Below, in pieces: positions 1 through 7,805 of a DNA stretch of 8,969 nucleotides. The position numbers were made by a program, and so were the translations under genes. How positions within the stretch are numbered: position 1 is the stretch's first letter; each line of letters starts with the position of its first letter. Under the pieces are notes generated by a model that was given only the letters and a program-made list of their open reading frames with translations, ran no database searches and had not been told where the DNA came from. This DNA is from Chitinophagaceae bacterium (GTDB lineage Bacteria > Bacteroidota > Bacteroidia > Chitinophagales > Chitinophagaceae): contig CANEWV010000046.1 of assembly GCA_947442905.1 (NCBI GenBank), forward strand, positions 1 to 8,969, given 5' to 3'.

Positions 1-477
1 CACTTGATTGATCAGCTAAAGGCTGGCAAAACTTTTGCATTAATTACAGATGCAGGAACACCTGGTATTTCTGATCCTGCTTTTTTATTAGTACGTGATT
101 GTATCAAAGAAGGTATTAAAGTAGAATGTTTACCCGGCGCCACTGCCTTTGTGCCGGCGCTTGTAAACAGCGGCATTCCTACCAACCGATTTGTTTTTGA
201 AGGATTTTTGCCTTTAAAAAAAGGAAGACAAACTTTATTAAAGCAGTTAGCTGTTGAGCCCCGAACCATCATTTTATATGAAAGCCCCATGCGTCTCGTA
301 AAAACGCTTAAAGAGTTGGCTACCTATTTTGGACCTGACCGCCTCGCAAGTGTTAGCAGGGAGCTTACTAAAATGTTTGAAGAAAATAAACAAGCCAGTT
401 TACTAGATTTGGCCCTATATTTTGAGTCAAAAACGGTGAAAGGCGAAATCGTTATTGTCGTGGCTGGCGCCGAATAA
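1..477 (+). CDS. rsmI: RsmI, 16S rRNA (cytidine-2'-O)-methyltransferase, 3' fragment
   Basis: This is the C-terminal part of the SAM-dependent enzyme that 2'-O-methylates C1402 of 16S rRNA in the ribosomal decoding centre. The reading frame is open from base 1 and begins mid-protein, so the true start lies left of the window; the TTG at position 4 is not a credible start. Visible family marks are the block LITDAGTPGISDPAFLLVR near the left end, the LPGATAFVPALVNSGIP stretch, RFVFEGFLPLKKGR, the ILYESPMRL segment, and SRELTKMFEE, which is highly typical of RsmI. These belong to the tetrapyrrole-methylase (TP_methylase) fold. About 158 residues are present; the family is usually 220-290 residues, so roughly the first third is missing. 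The protein ends shortly after the VKGEIVIVVAG strand, without the extra C-terminal domain of longer proteobacterial forms. The next gene starts 36 bases downstream, and no terminator is evident in that gap. Confidence 0.95.
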   Translation, partial: HLIDQLKAGKTFALITDAGTPGISDPAFLLVRDCIKEGIKVECLPGATAFVPALVNSGIPTNRFVFEGFLPLKKGRQTLLKQLAVEPRTIILYESPMRLVKTLKELATYFGPDRLASVSRELTKMFEENKQASLLDLALYFESKTVKGEIVIVVAGAE

Positions 478-513
478 TTCCTTACTTTTATTGCAACTAT
501 TAATTTAATATAA

Positions 514-2382
514 ATGAAAAAGATTGTATTGTTTGGATTTGTATGTCTACTACTTACGCATGCTTTAATAGTTGTTGCGCAACCGGATCGCTGGCAACAA
601 CGTATTAAGTATACCATCAATGTTAATATGGATGTAGCGACGAATAAAATGAATGGTACCGAAAAAGTAGTATACACCAACAATTCGCCGGATACATTAA
701 ATAAAATATTTTTTCATACGTATTGGAATGCCTTTCAACCAGGAAGTAGCATGGATATCAGAAGTAGGGAGCTTGGTCAAACTCAAATTCGACCTGCTTC
801 CCGAATGGGTGATGGACTTGATTGGGATGCCCGTGTTAAAGATCGTATCAGTAAATTATCGCCTTCCGAAATCGGATATCAGCATATGAAATATGTAAAG
901 ATAAACGGTGTTGAGCAAAAATTAAAAGAACATGAAACGATTGTAGAAGTTGTTTTATCAAAACCTATATTACCTAAATCTTCGGTGCAAATGGAAGTCG
1001 CATTCGAAGCACAAGTACCGCTTCAAGTTAGAAGAAGTGGCAGAGACAATAAAGAAGGGATCCGGTATAGTATGAGTCAGTGGTATCCTAAAGTGGCCGA
1101 GTACGATTACCAGGGCTGGCATGCCAACCAGTATATTGCTAGAGAGTTTTATGGAGTATGGGGTGACTTTGATGTTAACATTACTATCGATAAAAACTAT
1201 TTTGTTGCCGCAGGTGGTGACTTGCAAAATGCACAAGAAATTGGTATGGGTTACGAAACACCGGGTGCGAAAATTAGCGCAACCTCAGGAGACACCAAAA
1301 CTTGGAAATGGCAGGCTTATAATGTGCATGATTTTATGTGGGCCGCCGATCCTACTTATAAAATGATTACGCGAAAGCCTGCGGGCGGTGGTCCTTTATT
1401 GAGAGTCGTATATAAAGCAGTGGATTCTTTAGAAAACAATTGGCAAAAAATGGCAGACGTAGTAAACAATGCGTACCCCATTATTGCAAAAACTTTTGGT
1501 GCATACCCTTACAAAACATACACGTTTATTCAGGGTGGCGATGGGGGTATGGAATACCCGATGTCTACACTTATAAAAAGTGCGAGCGTTGGCACTGCCA
1601 TTCATGAGTGGATGCATACTTGGTATCAAATGTTAATGGGTTCTAATGAATCATTATATCCATGGATGGATGAAGGCTTTACCGATTATGCAAGTACACG
1701 TGTAATGGCTGAGCTTAATGGTACCAAAGGCTTTCCTTATGAGGGTTCTTATAGAAGTTATATCAGTTTAACAAAAAGCCCCTATGATGAGCCTGCAAGT
1801 ACGCATTCTGATCATTACAATACCAATATGGCGTATAGCACTTCTGCTTACAGTAAAGGGGCTGTATTTATGAGTCAGTTGGGGTATATAATTGGAGACT
1901 CAGTAAGAGATCAAGTTTTAATTGATTATTATAACGCATGGCGTTTTAAACATCCCAATCCAAATGATTTTGTACGAGTTGCAGAAAAAAGAAGTGGTTT
2001 AGAACTTGATTGGTACAAAGAATATTGGATCAATTCTACCAAAACAATTGATTATGCAGTAGGGGATATCAACCTTGTAAATGATAAAACAAATATTGCC
2101 ATTAAACGCGTAGGGAAAATGCCAATGCCTATAGATGTTTTAGTGACCTATAAAGACGGTTCTCAAGAAATGCATTATGTACCCCTTAATTTGCAATTTG
2201 GAGAAAAACTAATAGAGGGGAATGCTCCAAGAACGGTTCATGCAGCATGGAAATGGGTAGACCCTGTTTATCAAGTAACAATAAATAAATCAATTAAAGA
2301 CATTAAGTCTATAGAAATTGATCCATCACTTAGGATGGCTGATGTTAATCGAAGCAATAATAAACTGGTGATACCGGATTAG
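514..2382 (+). CDS. Exported M1-family zinc metallopeptidase (aminopeptidase-like)
   Basis: This is a 622-residue gluzincin peptidase, probably acting in the periplasm or at the cell surface. A signal peptide is clear: MKK, a hydrophobic core to about residue 21, then a likely cleavage at VVA/Q (22/23). The zinc site is H364-E365-W-M-H368, with the third ligand E387 exactly 18 residues after H368, which is the M1 signature HEXXH-X18-E. The exopeptidase-type GxMEN loop appears as G-G-M-E-Y-P at about 344-349, and Y446 in AYSKGA fits the transition-state tyrosine. The region before about residue 300 matches the expected M1 N-terminal beta domain, and a short beta domain follows the catalytic part. 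The start is chosen because the signal peptide begins directly there; the upstream bases are AT-rich with no Shine-Dalgarno. Substrate is unknown. Asn of the GAMEN motif is Tyr here, so aminopeptidase specificity is inferred from family, not proven. The stop codon overlaps that of the convergent exporter gene. Confidence 0.93.
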   Translation: MKKIVLFGFVCLLLTHALIVVAQPDRWQQRIKYTINVNMDVATNKMNGTEKVVYTNNSPDTLNKIFFHTYWNAFQPGSSMDIRSRELGQTQIRPASRMGDGLDWDARVKDRISKLSPSEIGYQHMKYVKINGVEQKLKEHETIVEVVLSKPILPKSSVQMEVAFEAQVPLQVRRSGRDNKEGIRYSMSQWYPKVAEYDYQGWHANQYIAREFYGVWGDFDVNITIDKNYFVAAGGDLQNAQEIGMGYETPGAKISATSGDTKTWKWQAYNVHDFMWAADPTYKMITRKPAGGGPLLRVVYKAVDSLENNWQKMADVVNNAYPIIAKTFGAYPYKTYTFIQGGDGGMEYPMSTLIKSASVGTAIHEWMHTWYQMLMGSNESLYPWMDEGFTDYASTRVMAELNGTKGFPYEGSYRSYISLTKSPYDEPASTHSDHYNTNMAYSTSAYSKGAVFMSQLGYIIGDSVRDQVLIDYYNAWRFKHPNPNDFVRVAEKRSGLELDWYKEYWINSTKTIDYAVGDINLVNDKTNIAIKRVGKMPMPIDVLVTYKDGSQEMHYVPLNLQFGEKLIEGNAPRTVHAAWKWVDPVYQVTINKSIKDIKSIEIDPSLRMADVNRSNNKLVIPD

Positions 2383-3638
2383 TATTCCATTTCTTTTAGT
2401 GTAGGTGCTTTAAACCAAGTAATTACGACCACTAAAAGTGTCATACATCCGCCAAAAACAACACTGGGAACTACGCCCATCATTTTAGCAGCAACGCCAC
2501 TTTCAAACTGGCCAAATTCATTGCTGCTATTAATAAACATAGAATTTACACTCATAACACGCCCGCGCATATTGTCGGGCGTTTTGAGTTGTAATATGGT
2601 GCCGCGTATGACAACACTGATTCCATCAACAATACCACTAATAAGCAGTACGATAAAGGTGAGCCAGAATGATTTGGAGAGGGCAAATACAATGATGCAA
2701 ATTCCAAAAATAGCAACGGAAATGAGTAGTTTTTTTCCTTGTGCTTTTTTTAATGGGAATGCGGTGAGTAGTATAATCACGATAACTGAACCTATGTCTG
2801 ATGCTGCATTTAGCCAGCCAAAACCAATAGGCCCCACGTTTAAAATATCTTTTGCAAAAACAGGAATCATTGCAACTGCACCCCCAAATAAAACGGCAAA
2901 TAAATCGAGTGTTAATGCACCAAACAATTCTTTGGTTTGATATACATACCTAAGTCCTTCCTTTACACTTTCCAATGTTTTTTTCTCTCCAGGCTCATTC
3001 AGTGAAGGCTTGGGCTTCAGCTGGTACATAAATAAATAGCCCGCAAAAACTAGGGTACAAATAATGGCTAAAGAGCCTGTGTTTCCTATAAGGGCAATTA
3101 AAAATCCAACAATGGCATGGCCTGTAACAGAGGCGCCTAGCCAAATCCCCTGTCCCCAAGTAGTAGCATTTTGAATGGTCGTTTTAGGCACAATGGCAGA
3201 TAGTATAGTGCCAAATGTGGGACCTGTAAAAGATCTAAATACGCCGGTAAAAAATATGGCAACATAAATGCTAAATGCAATCCAATGTTTGCTTATCTGG
3301 CTCGCTGTAAAACTGGTAGATAATAATAATAAAAATATGGCGCAGGTAAAATAAAGCGCAACCCCGGTTAATAAGAGTTTTCTTTTTTCACTGATATCTA
3401 TAATATGTCCAGCGTATAGTGATAGTGAAACAGCCGGTATGACTTCAGATAAACCTATAAGGCCAATCGCAAATGGTTCGTCGGTAAGTTCGTATATCCA
3501 CCAGCCCACAAGTGTGCCCATCATGCGAAGCCCCATAATAAACAAAAATCGTCCAAACATAAGGTGCCTGAATTCTGCAATCCGCATAGCTTCAAACGGG
3601 TCATGTTTTGTTATGGTTGAAGACGCTTCCTGTTGCAT
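2379..3638 (-). CDS. MFS transporter, MFS_3 (EntS-like) exporter family
   Basis: This is a 419-residue inner-membrane major facilitator with about 12 hydrophobic segments. The N-terminal half has WWIYELTDEPFAIGLIGLSEVIPA (about 46-69), followed by the MFS motif-A loop GHIIDISEKRK at 77-87 between helices 2 and 3. The second half has LKTPDNMRGRVMSVNSMF, a stretch typical of the MFS_3 group that includes the enterobactin exporter EntS and macrolide-efflux-like proteins. By family it should be a proton-driven exporter of small molecules, but nothing here indicates the substrate. No siderophore biosynthesis gene is in view, so a siderophore role is not claimed. The gene starts 16 bases after the stop of the upstream kinase on the same strand and is probably cotranscribed with it. 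Its stop codon overlaps the stop of the convergent M1 peptidase by 4 bases, leaving no space for a separate terminator. Confidence 0.88.
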   Translation of the reverse strand: MQQEASSTITKHDPFEAMRIAEFRHLMFGRFLFIMGLRMMGTLVGWWIYELTDEPFAIGLIGLSEVIPAVSLSLYAGHIIDISEKRKLLLTGVALYFTCAIFLLLLSTSFTASQISKHWIAFSIYVAIFFTGVFRSFTGPTFGTILSAIVPKTTIQNATTWGQGIWLGASVTGHAIVGFLIALIGNTGSLAIICTLVFAGYLFMYQLKPKPSLNEPGEKKTLESVKEGLRYVYQTKELFGALTLDLFAVLFGGAVAMIPVFAKDILNVGPIGFGWLNAASDIGSVIVIILLTAFPLKKAQGKKLLISVAIFGICIIVFALSKSFWLTFIVLLISGIVDGISVVIRGTILQLKTPDNMRGRVMSVNSMFINSSNEFGQFESGVAAKMMGVVPSVVFGGCMTLLVVVITWFKAPTLKEMEY

Positions 3639-3654
3639 TTTGCTGGTATTCTTG

Positions 3655-4287
3655 TTATGGTAAATTAAAATAGTGCTGACCCTGCGACAGGTCTTTGTCT
3701 AGGGCATCTAAAACTACTTGAACATGTGCTTCATTACCTATAAAATCGGCGTTACTAGCATCAATAAAAATGGTTTTTATATTGTGTTGTTTGATATAGC
3801 TGGTGTAGGTTTCCTGTAAATTAAACAAGTAATCGTCTTTAATATCCTGCTCGTAACTTCTATTTCTTTTTTTAATATTTTCCTTTAATTTTTGCACTGG
3901 CGCGTGTAAGTAAATTAAAATATTTGGGAAGCTAATTTGTTGGTGAATGATATCAAATAGTTTTTGATACAATCTAAATTCTTCGTCGGGTAAATTCACT
4001 TTTGCAAACAACAAGCATTTTGTAAATAGATAGTCCGAAATGGTTACTTCCTGAAATAGATCTTGGGTATGTAAATAGTCTTTGAGTTGTTTATAGCGCT
4101 CGGCCATAAAAAAAAGCTCTAATGGAAAGGCATATTGATCCGGCTTTTCATAGAATTTTGGCAAAAATGGATTATCCGCAAATTCCTCTAAAATTAGTTT
4201 CGCATTTAGTTTTTGTGCTAGTATGTTAGCTAGGGTTGTCTTACCCACTCCAATATTCCCTTCAATCGTAATAAACTGATGCTTCAT
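3655..4287 (-). CDS. Deoxynucleoside kinase (dNK family)
   Basis: This cytoplasmic salvage enzyme, 210 residues, is expected to phosphorylate deoxynucleosides using ATP. It starts with MKHQFITIEGNIGVGKTT, with the Walker A loop at 10-18 and K16 as the phosphate-binding lysine. E34/E35 sit where the family's catalytic glutamate (human dCK E53) is expected. The segment ELFFMAERYKQL (57-68) corresponds to the substrate-pocket helix, with R64 as the probable conserved arginine. The lid region KKRNRSYEQDI (139-149) and the following DYLFNLQETYTSYI agree with the dNK (PF01712) pattern. One oddity is that the usual E-R-S motif after the central strand is replaced by S-D-Y (84-86), in ISDYLFTKCLLFA. 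Which nucleoside is used (dA, dG, dC or dT) cannot be read from the sequence. It lies between folK and the MFS gene, with a terminator-like hairpin just upstream. Thymidylate kinase is less likely because the strand following the P-loop lacks the TMPK DR[YH] motif. Confidence 0.88.
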   Translation of the reverse strand: MKHQFITIEGNIGVGKTTLANILAQKLNAKLILEEFADNPFLPKFYEKPDQYAFPLELFFMAERYKQLKDYLHTQDLFQEVTISDYLFTKCLLFAKVNLPDEEFRLYQKLFDIIHQQISFPNILIYLHAPVQKLKENIKKRNRSYEQDIKDDYLFNLQETYTSYIKQHNIKTIFIDASNADFIGNEAHVQVVLDALDKDLSQGQHYFNLP

Positions 4288-4308
4288 ATAAATTCATTCT
4301 CAATGGGT

Positions 4309-4332
4309 AAAAATAAAGCCGAACTTGGCTTT
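4309..4332 (-). terminator. Intrinsic terminator or attenuator after folK
   Basis: Read on the minus strand just past the folK stop, AAAGCC pairs with GGCTTT (+ strand arms 4315-4320 and 4327-4332) around a 6-base loop, and the RNA then runs into ATTTTT (complement of 4309-4314). A longer alternative pairs 4309-4318 with 4336-4345 as a perfect 10-bp AT-rich stem that includes the folK stop codon. It is placed as a folK terminator, but the kinase gene starts only 21 bases beyond it, so it may act as a partial terminator within an operon. The + strand version is also followed by eight T, but no + strand gene ends there. Confidence 0.65.
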
Positions 4333-4337
4333 TGCCT

Positions 4338-4817
4338 TTATTTTTTTTGCACATCGAGGGTGTCGAGGCAGTTTAATAGCAATTCATGTATGGTTTTGTT
4401 TAATACAGGGTGATGAAGCGCAGGTGCTATTTCATGGAGTGGCAGGAGTGCAAATCTGCGGTTATGCAGTTGCGGATGGGGAATTGTAAGTGTTGGAGTA
4501 TCTATAACAATGTCATTGATCATTAATATGTCTAAATCAATGGTTCGAGGGCCATATTTCTCAGTGCGAACTCGCCCCATTTCATTTTCTATGGCTAAAA
4601 GCCGCTCTATAAGAGCCTCAGGAGATAGTATGGTAACGAGCTTTACGGCTTGGTTATAAAAGGCTGGCTGGTTGACATTTCCCCAGGCAGCTGTCTCATA
4701 AATAGAGGAGGTAGTAATAACACGACCACATTGGGCCGAAATTTGGTTTATCGCCTCCGCTAAATAAGCCGCTCGGTCTCCTAAATTCCCGCCTATCAGT
4801 AAATATGCTGTGTTCAT
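4338..4817 (-). CDS. folK: HPPK, 6-hydroxymethyl-7,8-dihydropterin pyrophosphokinase
   Basis: This cytoplasmic enzyme of tetrahydrofolate synthesis transfers pyrophosphate from ATP to 6-hydroxymethyl-7,8-dihydropterin, giving the substrate for dihydropteroate synthase. The 159-residue length is normal for a stand-alone HPPK. Family features in order: AYLLIGGNLGDR at 4-15, SSIYETAAWG at 37-46, NQPAFYNQ at 49-56 (pterin-binding side), ENEMGRVR at 77-84, and GPRTIDLDIL at 89-98, where D94 and D96 are the two magnesium-binding aspartates. The IPHPQLHNRRFALLPLHEIAP block near the C-terminal third is also diagnostic. The start is the ATG at the right end; it begins directly on the first conserved strand. 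No other folate gene is adjacent. It is divergent from sppA across a 95-base gap holding a palindrome, and a hairpin follows its stop. Confidence 0.96.
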   Translation of the reverse strand: MNTAYLLIGGNLGDRAAYLAEAINQISAQCGRVITTSSIYETAAWGNVNQPAFYNQAVKLVTILSPEALIERLLAIENEMGRVRTEKYGPRTIDLDILMINDIVIDTPTLTIPHPQLHNRRFALLPLHEIAPALHHPVLNKTIHELLLNCLDTLDVQKK

Positions 4818-4874
4818 AAATTACCCCATTAATCGCCTCAAATATCTTTAATTTCACGTCTTTAAATGCAGGTG

Positions 4875-4890
4875 TGAACAATATTGTTCA
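4875..4890. promoter_or_regulatory. Perfect 16-bp palindrome in the folK/sppA divergent promoter region
   Basis: TGAACAATATTGTTCA is identical to its reverse complement and sits in the 95-base gap (4818-4912) that must hold the promoters of both folK and sppA. It ends 22 bases before the sppA start and begins 57 bases upstream of the folK start. A dimeric repressor or activator site is the natural reading; a small hairpin with a 4-base loop in the sppA leader is an alternative. A weak Bacteroidota -7-like box (GATATTTG, one mismatch to TAnnTTTG) lies on the minus strand at 4839-4846, too weak to call. No regulator gene is adjacent, so the binding protein is unknown. Confidence 0.45.
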
Positions 4891-4912
4891 TCTTTTATTT
4901 TAACCTATTGTT

Positions 4913-6670
4913 ATGAAGAGCTTTTTTAAAATATTTTTTGCCAGTATACTAGCATTGATCGTGTTTACAATACTTGGCGTAATGGTGCTTATTGGTATAG
5001 CGGCATCTGCTTCAAGTTCTGAAAAACCTGTCATTGCTTCTGATGCTGTTTTGGTATTAGACTTGTCTAACCCTTTTAAAGAAAGAGTGCAAGAAAATCC
5101 ATTTGCTGCTTTAACCAGTGATGAGAATTTCGAAACACCGTCACTATATGAAATGGTTAGGCTTATTGAGCATGCTAAACAAGATGCTAACGTAAAAGGG
5201 ATTTATATTTTAGCGAGTGATAATGCAAATGGATTTGGTGCTTCTGAAGAAATTAGAAAGGCCTTACTTGATTTTAGAAAGTCTAAGAAATTTGTGGTGG
5301 CTTACGGCGAAACAATTTCTCAAAAAGGATATGCAATTGCTAATGTGGCACAAAAGATTTTTGTGCACCCGCAAGGTGGGCTTGAATGGGCTGGATTTTC
5401 AAGTAATTTAATTTTCTTAAAAGGCATGTTGGATAAATTAGAAATCAAACCACAAATTATTTATGCCGGAAAGTTTAAAAGTGCCACTGAACCACTTCGT
5501 GAAACGCAAATGACAGAAGCCAACCGTTTGCAAACAAGTGTTTGGTTAGGCGATTTATACAATCAATTTTTATACCAAACAGCTGCTGCTCGTAATTTAG
5601 ATACAGCACTAATTAGATCTTTAGCTGTTGAAGGTAAAATTCAAACAGCTGCCGATGCCGTAAAATATAATTTAATTGACGGATTAAAATATGACGACCA
5701 AATTAAAAACGAAATAACGGGTCGTTTAAATTTGCCAATCAATTCAAAAATTAATTTTATTTTTTTTGGGGAATATGCGAAATCTGTAACGCTTGACGAT
5801 TACGCTGTTTCAGAAAAAATTGCCGTTATTTATGCAAATGGCGATATTGTTGGCGGAGCTGGAACCGATGAAGAGGTGGCTAGTGATGATTATAAAGAAC
5901 TTATTCGAAAAGCGCGATTGGATAAATCAGTGAAAGCCATTGTGCTTCGTGTAAATTCTCCAGGTGGAAGCGCCCTTGCTAGTGATGTGATTTGGAGAGA
6001 AGTTAGCCTCGCCAAAAAAGAAAAGCCAGTAATTGTTTCTATGGGAGATGTAGCTGCATCGGGTGGTTATTATATTGCTTGTAACGCAAATAAAGTATTT
6101 GCTAACGAGTCAACAATCACTGGTTCTATTGGGGTTTTTAGTATTATACCCAATATTGAATCGTTTCTGAAAAATAAAATAGGTATCACTACAGACAGGG
6201 TTAAAACTGGACCATATGCCGATATGGGAAGCATGGATAGGGCTTTAACAGCGCCAGAAATAAGATTTTTTCAGGCTTCTACCGATTCTATTTACCACAC
6301 ATTTAAATCACGTGTATCCGAGGGTCGTAAAAAAAATATGGAATATGTTGATAGCATTGCGCAAGGTCGTGTTTGGACGGGTAGTAGGGGATTGGCTGTT
6401 GGACTTGTTGATGAAATTGGGACCCTTTCAGATGCCATTAAAGCAGCTGCTGCTATGGCAAAAGTTAAAAGCTATAAACTCAAAGAGTATCCAGAAAAAA
6501 AGAATATTTTAGAACAGCTCTTTACTAATTATAAGCGTAACATTTCTATGCAATTGATAGAATCTGAGTTAGGTCCTGATCAATTAATGATAATGCAACA
6601 ATTTAAAAAAGTAAAAGCGATGGTGGGCGTGCCACAGGCAAAATTACCATACACCGTTACTGTTCATTAA
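4913..6670 (+). CDS. sppA: Signal peptide peptidase SppA, long (67K-type) form
   Basis: This 585-residue membrane-anchored serine protease digests leftover signal peptides and possibly other membrane peptides on the periplasmic side. Residues about 5-32 form the single N-terminal membrane anchor. The protein has two tandem S49 peptidase repeats, the long architecture seen in E. coli SppA, rather than the short single-repeat Bacillus form. In the N-terminal repeat K189 in GKFKSATEPLRE matches the general-base lysine (E. coli K209). In the C-terminal repeat S383 in GDVAASGGYYIA matches the nucleophile (E. coli S409). Their separation, 194 residues, is close to the 200 in E. coli. LRVNSPGGSALASD and ITGSIGVFS are further S49 marks. 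The ATG sits immediately before the membrane anchor. It is followed after 24 bases by the ABC-2 permease and may be regulated through the palindrome upstream. Nothing is broken or missing. Confidence 0.95.
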   Translation: MKSFFKIFFASILALIVFTILGVMVLIGIAASASSSEKPVIASDAVLVLDLSNPFKERVQENPFAALTSDENFETPSLYEMVRLIEHAKQDANVKGIYILASDNANGFGASEEIRKALLDFRKSKKFVVAYGETISQKGYAIANVAQKIFVHPQGGLEWAGFSSNLIFLKGMLDKLEIKPQIIYAGKFKSATEPLRETQMTEANRLQTSVWLGDLYNQFLYQTAAARNLDTALIRSLAVEGKIQTAADAVKYNLIDGLKYDDQIKNEITGRLNLPINSKINFIFFGEYAKSVTLDDYAVSEKIAVIYANGDIVGGAGTDEEVASDDYKELIRKARLDKSVKAIVLRVNSPGGSALASDVIWREVSLAKKEKPVIVSMGDVAASGGYYIACNANKVFANESTITGSIGVFSIIPNIESFLKNKIGITTDRVKTGPYADMGSMDRALTAPEIRFFQASTDSIYHTFKSRVSEGRKKNMEYVDSIAQGRVWTGSRGLAVGLVDEIGTLSDAIKAAAAMAKVKSYKLKEYPEKKNILEQLFTNYKRNISMQLIESELGPDQLMIMQQFKKVKAMVGVPQAKLPYTVTVH

Positions 6671-6694
6671 TTTTACTGTTCTTAATCTATTCGT

Positions 6695-7804
6695 ATGTCC
6701 GCAAAGTACAGTCAATTAAAAGCAATGCTTGCCATAACAAAAGGCAGCTTAAAGGCTATTTTGCGGAGTCCTTCTGCGGTCGTATTTAGTATTGCATTCC
6801 CTTTAATTTTTATTTTGGTTTTCGGGTTTATTGGCGGGGGTACTGGGAAAACCACTGTTAAAATTGCACTTGATCAAGGGTCCGATACCTCTAGTCCTAT
6901 TTATACAGCACTCACACATATCAATAGTATTAAAATAGTTAAAGGTGAGGATGCTTTTTTGTTACAAGAATTAGAAAAGGGTAGGATCACAGCAAAAGTA
7001 TTGATTTCGAAAACTGGCTTATCAAGCCCAGCTTATACCATTAAAATAACTAGTTCTGGCGCTGTTATGCCTCAAAATATTCAGCTATTGCAGTCTGTGA
7101 TAAATGGTGTGATTGCAGGGATGAATCAAAAGTATTTTGCAAGTAACCAAACCATTGCGCATGTCGATGCTACTATATCGCAAATACCAGGAAGGGCCTA
7201 TAAAACAATCGATTTTATCCTGCCTGGACAGCTGGGATTTTCATTACTCAGTTCTGGTGTTTTTGGCGTCGCTTTTTTATTTTTTAATTTGCGTCAACAA
7301 TTGGTGTTAAAAAGGTTTTATGCCACGCCAATAAAGCGCGCTTATATTGTACTTGGAGAAGCACTTAGTAGGGTTTTATTTCAATTATTGACTGCAATTA
7401 TTGTAATAGGTGTTGGTCATTATGCATTTGGATTTACGCTCGTGCATGGGCTCACTACTTTTTTAACAATTATGCTATTAAGTTTTATAGCGCTTGTTTT
7501 ATTTATGGGTTTTGGATTTATTGTGAGTGGGCTTGCTAAAAATGAAAGTACCATTCCGCCATTTGCAAATTTATTTACGTTGCCCCAGTTTTTACTCGCA
7601 GGTACATTTTTTGCTGTAGAAGCTTTTCCAACCTGGCTTCAACCTATTTGCAATGCGCTTCCTTTGACACATTTTAATAATGCGATGCGTAACATTGCTT
7701 TTGAAGGCGCTTCATTAGCAGCCTGCAGTAAAGAACTATTGATTCTTGGTTTATGGATTGTGGGTGTATATGGGATTGCTTTTAAAACATTTAAATGGGA
7801 TTAA
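6695..7804 (+). CDS. ABC-2 type transporter permease
   Basis: This is a 369-residue inner-membrane permease of the ABC-2 superfamily (exporters of drugs, polysaccharide or lipid). TM1 is about 27-48, then an extracytoplasmic domain of roughly 120 residues (50-172). Five further membrane segments follow: about 176-196, 224-245, 255-282, 287-305 and 342-362. Typical family stretches are DFILPGQLGFSLLSSGVF, the cytoplasmic LKRFYATPIKRAYI coupling loop, and LPQFLLAGTFFAVEAFPTWLQ followed by LPLTHFNNAMR. No nucleotide-binding domain is fused to it and no ATPase gene is adjacent, so the partner must lie elsewhere in the genome. Substrate is unknown. The gene starts 24 bases after sppA and is followed after a single base by the SRPBCC-like gene, which indicates cotranscription. 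The length and complete topology argue that the gene is intact. Confidence 0.88.
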   Translation: MSAKYSQLKAMLAITKGSLKAILRSPSAVVFSIAFPLIFILVFGFIGGGTGKTTVKIALDQGSDTSSPIYTALTHINSIKIVKGEDAFLLQELEKGRITAKVLISKTGLSSPAYTIKITSSGAVMPQNIQLLQSVINGVIAGMNQKYFASNQTIAHVDATISQIPGRAYKTIDFILPGQLGFSLLSSGVFGVAFLFFNLRQQLVLKRFYATPIKRAYIVLGEALSRVLFQLLTAIIVIGVGHYAFGFTLVHGLTTFLTIMLLSFIALVLFMGFGFIVSGLAKNESTIPPFANLFTLPQFLLAGTFFAVEAFPTWLQPICNALPLTHFNNAMRNIAFEGASLAACSKELLILGLWIVGVYGIAFKTFKWD

Positions 7805-7805
7805 C

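Noticed and set aside
324..683. 119-residue minus-strand open frame spanning the rsmI/M1 junction
   Set aside because: It is antisense to the ends of two well-supported genes and has no family resemblance.
2521..2940. 139-residue + strand open frame inside the exporter gene
   Set aside because: It is antisense to a clear MFS protein and has a low-complexity Ser/Ile/Thr-rich product typical of shadow frames.
2379..3638. Exporter as part of a siderophore or resistance cluster
   Set aside because: MFS_3 membership is all that can be seen; the neighbours are folate and nucleotide salvage genes with no biosynthetic or regulatory partner.
4696..4881. 61-residue minus-strand open frame upstream of folK
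   Set aside because: It overlaps the folK start in another frame, crosses the divergent promoter region and palindrome, and shows no recognisable domain.
4875..4890. Palindrome as a LexA/SOS box
   Set aside because: The Gram-positive type box has GAAC and GTTC separated by four bases; here the separation is six, and neither flanking gene is a DNA-repair gene.
7746..7805. Longer N-terminus for the SRPBCC-like protein
   Set aside because: It would overlap the permease by 59 bases, and the signal anchor begins exactly at the ATG at 7806.
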